In this document: positions 61,001 to 64,000 of the stretch, one piece after another
How the letters are laid out: each line of letters begins with the position of its first letter
Position numbering within the stretch: position 1 is the stretch's first letter
NCBI RefSeq assembly: GCF_002245695.1
Contig: NZ_NOII01000011.1
Span: 248,001-312,000, forward strand
Reading direction: 5' to 3'
DNA length: 64,000 bases
Source: Fictibacillus aquaticus
GTDB lineage: Bacteria > Bacillota > Bacilli > Bacillales > Fictibacillaceae
The notes under the pieces: model-generated
Told to the model about the DNA's origin: nothing
What the model saw: the letters and a program-made list of their open reading frames with translations, nothing else
The model's database searches: none
Program-made: the position numbers and the translations under genes

Positions 61001-61234
61001 GTCTTTTTGGAAATTCGCAAGCGTTGGGCAGCTGCATGATGTTTGGATGCTTCCTGCACCATCTTTTTCAATCATGACGTGAAAGTCTTCTGTTCCATGA
61101 ACGATCGCTTCACAAAATTCATCGCTATATGTGTTAAACGTTACTTTATTTGCTTGATAAAAATAGCTTCCCTTTTTAAAGGAGACGGTGCCGCACATTT
61201 CTTTTATCATGTTATGGTTCACTTTAATATCCAT
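58091..61234 (-). CDS. SWIM zinc-finger SNF2-family helicase
   Basis: A 1047-residue Swi2/Snf2 ATPase like YwqA of Bacillus. The N-terminal SWIM motif is CSCPTL..CQHV (about 65-85), followed by a bacterial SNF2-specific region (about 300-560). The SNF2 ATPase has DDMGLGKT (Walker A, about 620-628) and FFDEAQ (Walker B, about 723), and the helicase C domain ends with QQAADRAHRMGQ (about 975-990). Such proteins translocate on double-stranded DNA and are linked to transcription or repair. It is monocistronic. Confidence 0.93.
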   Translation of the reverse strand: MDIKVNHNMIKEMCGTVSFKKGSYFYQANKVTFNTYSDEFCEAIVHGTEDFHVMIEKDGAGSIQTSCSCPTLANFQKDCQHVAAVLLSIQEHKRKRTFPNEASDLTNGFMTIFGDRPARTSAHQLHFEKREVIDVTFTCKPVEMENGQVLFGIEVEVGNKQVKNIAAFLQDVKHGMPTVLFDPRQHCFVKENDAVIQELVAVIRDEKLETLPSTQTLLIPPSSWARLAAMLTETPSVNVIQGGFAFAGLQLVDGPPPIQFTFGVKGSHYELAITGFDRMTVLNAYHSVLFDGKIFRLKEEDCERLYELKQMLSAPGTNRVPIPQEQMNHFLHNIVPSLKKIGDVKMDNVVSQKLNKKPLAAKLYLDRIKNRLIAGLEFHYENVVIQPLESRDTTTGPMIVRDEEKEDKILQLMEGSGFFKTDGGYSMQNETLEYEFLFHTLPRLQKLLQVYATTSVRSRIVRKNTFPKISVKVKKERNNWLEFKFEMDGIANKEIMEILAALEEKRKYYRLRNGALLSLETKEMEEIQRFLMAAPVQEIDHEARLNMPIIQSLAHLDNMDDSEVFKIEESFQEFLDALRNPGKLHFEVPESLDSILRSYQKRGYQWMKTLASYGFGGVLADDMGLGKTVQSIAFIVSELANIRERNMPVLIVCPSSLTYNWLHEIMKFAPEIQAIVVDGNKRDRENLQRNMEDVDVIITSYSLLRRDINWYTNQTFHTVFFDEAQYFKNPLTQTAQAAKRIQADHVFGLTGTPVENSIEELWSIYHVVFPQLFKGLRDFSYLTNKTVARRIRPFLLRRKKEDVLAELPQKIETNESTELLPEQKKLYAAYLAKLRHDTFKNLDKDTIRKNRIRILAGLTRLRQICCHPALFVDSYKGTSAKFEQLLQLIEEARLSGRRVLIFSQFTKMLQIIGREMTSRGHTFFYLDGNTPSEERLEICNQFNSGERDLFLISLKAGGTGLNLTGADTVILYDLWWNPAVEQQAADRAHRMGQKNVVQVIKLMARGTIEEKMYELQEKKRDLIAGMVDSGEATSASLTEEDIQEILM

Positions 61235-61401
61235 GTACTCCGCTCCTTGCGTTCAATCGAATTGCTTTCTTCATTCAACTTACATTTTATTGTTGGTGGA
61301 AGCAAGCCGCATAATGCTGGAATTGCAGTAATAAAGGATTAAAATTAAAATAGGCATTATCAGGAAAAACGCAAAATATGGGGAGAGGAGAACTAAATAT
61401 T

Positions 61402-61839
61402 ATGGAAATTAGAAAACCAAACGACTCGGAATATAAAAAGGTTTTATCACTTTCACCACAAGCATTATTCGATGGTACATTAGGCGAGGTAAAACCGTCA
61501 GATGATAAAGTCAAACAACTAATTGACCCATTATTGAAGAAAGGAAGCTATTATTTAATAGCAACTGAAGGCGATGATTTAATGGGTTGGATTCTTATAG
61601 GAACAAGTAAGGACCCATTTACTGAAGAGACATATGGATTTATTTACGAATTGTTTGTGAGAGAAGAATTTAGAGGAAATGGAATTTCAAAACGATTGAT
61701 GGAGACAGGCATCAATCATCTCAAACAAGATGGATATTCAGAGATTCGTTTAAGTGTATATGCAGGAAATCAAGCCATTAAACTATATGAAAAATTGGGA
61801 TTTAAAAATAGAACTATTACAATGAGTATGCCCATTTGA
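61402..61839 (+). CDS. GNAT acetyltransferase 1
   Basis: A 145-residue acetyltransferase with the acetyl-CoA motif LFVREEFRGNGISKRLME and the C-terminal GNQAIKLYEKLGFKNR. The start at 61402 is favoured because GAGGAG lies upstream of it but inside the longer frame that opens at 61378. Substrate unknown. Confidence 0.85.
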   Translation: MEIRKPNDSEYKKVLSLSPQALFDGTLGEVKPSDDKVKQLIDPLLKKGSYYLIATEGDDLMGWILIGTSKDPFTEETYGFIYELFVREEFRGNGISKRLMETGINHLKQDGYSEIRLSVYAGNQAIKLYEKLGFKNRTITMSMPI

Positions 61840-61878
61840 AACAACTATCAAGTAAAGCTGAACAGCAGGAGGTATTTT

Positions 61879-62328
61879 GTGAAGAAACAGCAAATCCTCA
61901 TTACTACCTATCATCCCAAGTATGCCGAACAAACAGTAGCGATGTGGCGGGATAGCAAGGAACAGGCTATCGGCAAGAAAGAACTGCACAGTGTTGAAAG
62001 TCATCTTTACTTTTTAAATCATATACTGCCGGAAGAGTTTCAAATATATTTAGTTTTGATTGATGAAAAAGTAGTTGGAATGATTGCTTATAATGAAGGT
62101 GAAATCAGCCAGCTGTATATTCATATCAGGTACCAAGGTCTAGGTATCGGTGAACTGCTGCTTGATCAAGCAAAAGCGCACTCAACAGGCGGGTTAACTT
62201 TACACACCTTTGAAGTAAATAAAAACGCACAGCGATTCTATGAGAAGCATGGATTTAAGATAATAGGCAGAGGAAATGAAAATGAAGAAAATTTGCCTGA
62301 TATTACATATGAATGGCTGCGGAAATAA
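61879..62328 (+). CDS. GNAT acetyltransferase 2
   Basis: A 149-residue acetyltransferase from GTG, with AGGAGG 6 bases upstream. Motif A is LYIHIRYQGLGIGELLLDQA, and the end is NKNAQRFYEKHGFKIIGRG. It lies 39 bp after the first acetyltransferase gene and is probably cotranscribed. Substrate unknown. Confidence 0.85.
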   Translation: MKKQQILITTYHPKYAEQTVAMWRDSKEQAIGKKELHSVESHLYFLNHILPEEFQIYLVLIDEKVVGMIAYNEGEISQLYIHIRYQGLGIGELLLDQAKAHSTGGLTLHTFEVNKNAQRFYEKHGFKIIGRGNENEENLPDITYEWLRK

Positions 62329-62330
62329 AA

Positions 62331-62363
62331 CAGCGCTCAGAAGGTATTTTCTTCTGAGCGCTG
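62331..62363. terminator. Terminator between convergent acetyltransferase and symporter genes
   Basis: CAGCGCTCAGAAG and CTTCTGAGCGCTG form a perfect 13-bp stem with a 7-base loop. The T run (TTTTATTT) follows on the minus strand, so it mainly ends the symporter transcript. Confidence 0.85.
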
Positions 62364-62379
62364 ATGCATATTATCTCTA

Positions 62380-63357
62380 TTAAATAACCTTTTTACGCTT
62401 AAAGCCCACAACTTCCTCTTTTCCCTCTACCCCCGCCGGTCTCTTCGACCAATACGTAGCCAGAATCGGCCCGGAAATATTATGCCAAACCGCAGCAACC
62501 GCACTCGGCAAGGCAGCTAGCGGTCCAAAATGGGCGCTCGCCAGTGCAACGCCCAGCCCGGAGTTTTGCATGCCGACTTCGATGGAAATCGCTCTGCGGT
62601 TATTTTCATCCATACCAAGCATTCGAGCTGTAAAGTACCCTAGGAACAACCCGATCGCGTTGTGAAGCATAACAGCTGTATAGATCAGAATTCCTGCCTT
62701 CGCTAGGTTTTCAGCATTCCCTGCGATTACAGCTGTTACGATAATTATGATAGCCAGAACCGAGATCAACGGTACCACGGCAATGCTTTTTTGCACGGTT
62801 TTCGGGAAAAACTTTCGGATCGCTATCCCTAAAATAATAGGAACGATGATGACTTGAAGAATGGATATAAACATCGCTTTCGGGTCGACCGGCATCCATT
62901 TGCCCGCTAGCAGCAACAAGATAAAAGGCGTTGCTAAGGGTGCTAATAACGTTGTAAAAGAAGTCATCGTAATCGACAATGGCACATTCCCTTTCGCGAG
63001 ATACACCATCACGTTTGAAGCCGTCCCGCCTGGAACGGAGCCGAGAAGGACGAGCCCTGCTGCTAGTTCAGCCGGCAAATCCAGCACATAAGCAATTGTA
63101 AAAGCAGCCAGCGGCATGATGACGAATTGCGCGCAGATTCCTATGATGACAGGGATCGGATTCGTTAAAATGAGCTTGAAATCCACGGCTTTTAAAGTCA
63201 GACCCATCCCAAACATGACGACGCCGAGCAGGATGGCGATATACGCCCCAAATCCTAGAAAGGGTGCGGGGAAAAGAAAGGCGATCACGGCGGCCAACAT
63301 GACCCACACCGCAAAATATTTACCGGCAATTGCACTGATTGATTCTAATAGTTTCAT
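62380..63357 (-). CDS. Bile acid:sodium symporter (BASS) family transporter
   Basis: A 325-residue protein with nine or ten helices and the family motifs GVVMFGMGLTL near the N-terminus, GSVPGGTASNVMVYLA, and SIEVGMQNSGLGVALA toward the end. BASS members import organic acids such as pyruvate, pantoate or keto acids by sodium coupling. It starts 1 bp after the upstream oxidase stop with GGAGGC before the ATG, so the two form an operon. A 2-hydroxy or keto acid is a plausible substrate. Confidence 0.92.
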   Translation of the reverse strand: MKLLESISAIAGKYFAVWVMLAAVIAFLFPAPFLGFGAYIAILLGVVMFGMGLTLKAVDFKLILTNPIPVIIGICAQFVIMPLAAFTIAYVLDLPAELAAGLVLLGSVPGGTASNVMVYLAKGNVPLSITMTSFTTLLAPLATPFILLLLAGKWMPVDPKAMFISILQVIIVPIILGIAIRKFFPKTVQKSIAVVPLISVLAIIIIVTAVIAGNAENLAKAGILIYTAVMLHNAIGLFLGYFTARMLGMDENNRRAISIEVGMQNSGLGVALASAHFGPLAALPSAVAAVWHNISGPILATYWSKRPAGVEGKEEVVGFKRKKVI

Positions 63358-63358
63358 G

Positions 63359-64000
63359 TTATGCCTCCTTCTTCACGCTGAAAATTTTATTCGGATTCAT
63401 GAGGTTCTTCGGATCCAGAGCCTGCTTAATCTGCTTCATCACCAAGTAGGCGTTTCCGTGCTCTCTCTCCTGATACTTCTGTTTACCGACACCCACGCCA
63501 TGCTCTCCCGTACACGTCCCGCCGCGTTCTAACGCATAAAGCACGATTCGCTCATTGAACTCACTCGCTTTTTGAACCTCAGTCGGGTTGTTCGTATCAA
63601 TCATCAGCAGCGCATGAAAGTTGCCGTCCCCGACATGTCCGACAATTCCTCCGGGAAGACCTAGTGCATCTAATTCCTCTCTCGCGTAGAGAATCGCCCC
63701 GGCAAGCTCAGAAATCGGCACACACACATCGGTTACCATCAGCTTTTTCCCTGGGTGGCCATGAACATAGGCATACGCTAGATTGTGCCGAGCTTCCCAT
63801 AGCTTGTTTCGGCCGGCGTTATCGGTCTCGAATTCAATCTGCTCGCAGCGGTAATCCGCCACAATATCTTCCATGAACTTCACGTCCTGGTTCAATCCCG
63901 CCTCGTTGCCATGAAACTCTAGAAATAAGGTCGCCTGCTCGCGATACGCTGTTTCACTGTGCACGTTCAGCTGTTTCATCGACTGTTCATCGACAAGCTC
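63359..64000 (-). CDS. FAD-linked oxidase, C-terminal part (glycolate oxidase GlcD / D-lactate dehydrogenase type); 5' end outside window
   Basis: The frame is open to the window edge, so the N-terminal FAD-binding domain is missing. The visible 213 residues are the FAD-linked oxidase C domain with GIVGHVGDGNFHALLMID and GTCTGEHGVGVGKQKYQ, typical of GlcD and D-lactate dehydrogenases. The internal ATG at 63979 is not the real start. Coupling to the BASS transporter suggests uptake and oxidation of a hydroxy acid such as glycolate or D-lactate (inference). Confidence 0.9.
   Translation of the reverse strand, partial: ELVDEQSMKQLNVHSETAYREQATLFLEFHGNEAGLNQDVKFMEDIVADYRCEQIEFETDNAGRNKLWEARHNLAYAYVHGHPGKKLMVTDVCVPISELAGAILYAREELDALGLPGGIVGHVGDGNFHALLMIDTNNPTEVQKASEFNERIVLYALERGGTCTGEHGVGVGKQKYQEREHGNAYLVMKQIKQALDPKNLMNPNKIFSVKKEA

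Noticed and set aside
1-64000. tRNA or rRNA genes
   Set aside because: No cloverleaf with CCA-type end or conserved rRNA segment was recognised while reading the intergenic DNA; a covariance-model scan was not possible here.

Overview
The window reads as chromosome of an endospore-forming, low-to-mid GC Firmicute of the Bacillaceae. This rests on a GerA-type germinant receptor operon, strong AGGAGG ribosome binding sites, sigma-A promoters with 17-bp spacers, two perfect CcpA cre sites, U-tailed hairpin terminators, carbohydrate importers without their own ATPase, and genes typical of the group (DUF421 pairs, a SWIM/SNF2 helicase, an ECF sigma operon). The genus cannot be fixed from sequence reading alone; Fictibacillus or Bacillus is a guess. 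No transposase, integrase, rRNA, tRNA or CRISPR array was seen. Both edge genes are cut by the window: a GH16 glucanase on the left and a FAD-linked oxidase on the right.

Layout. 1-12.4 kb (all minus strand) is a beta-glucan utilisation locus. It encodes a two-permease plus lipoprotein importer, a YesM/YesN-type two-component system, a GH1 beta-glucosidase, a GH30 glucanase and a secreted modular GH16 beta-glucanase. A cre site lies in front of the GH1 gene. 12.5-18.9 kb is a nine-gene operon: ECF sigma factor, probable anti-sigma, an anchored extracytoplasmic protein, four polytopic membrane proteins, one ABC ATPase and a second small anchored protein. It is the best candidate for an undescribed system. 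19-34.7 kb is a mosaic of small genes, mostly minus strand: a vWA protein divergent from an XRE-like protein, acetyltransferases, DUF421 proteins, two isochorismatase-fold hydrolases, a CPBP protease, a CstB-like persulfide dioxygenase, HAD and DinB proteins, and an EamA transporter. It also holds a partial duplication of a promoter, leader and 5' gene end. 34.8-43.3 kb carries an oxalate decarboxylase-like bicupin, a secreted subtilisin, SelO, and the germination receptor operon, which begins with an unlisted 43-codon gene.

43.5-53.1 kb is a pentose/monosaccharide sensing and uptake region: a XylFII-like anchored sugar-binding protein, a LytS/YesM-type kinase, a YesN-type regulator and a XylF lipoprotein, followed upstream by a ChvE-MmsA-MmsB (GguAB) importer under a cre-overlapped promoter. 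53.2-64 kb contains an MDR oxidoreductase, a DUF3885 protein, an LLM flavin enzyme, a glyoxalase-fold protein, a small AT-rich two-gene island, a SWIM/SNF2 helicase, two GNAT genes, a BASS-family symporter and the truncated oxidase.

The non-coding DNA is unusually structured. The 13-mer GGGGTACGGTACC occurs perfectly seven times, twice as inverted pairs. A 188-311 bp intergenic element occurs twice, one copy carrying an extra hairpin cassette. Two spacer arrays repeat a GCCCGYAAA or GCGGGCG core at exactly 20 and 21 bp. Several terminators enclose the stop codon of the gene they end.
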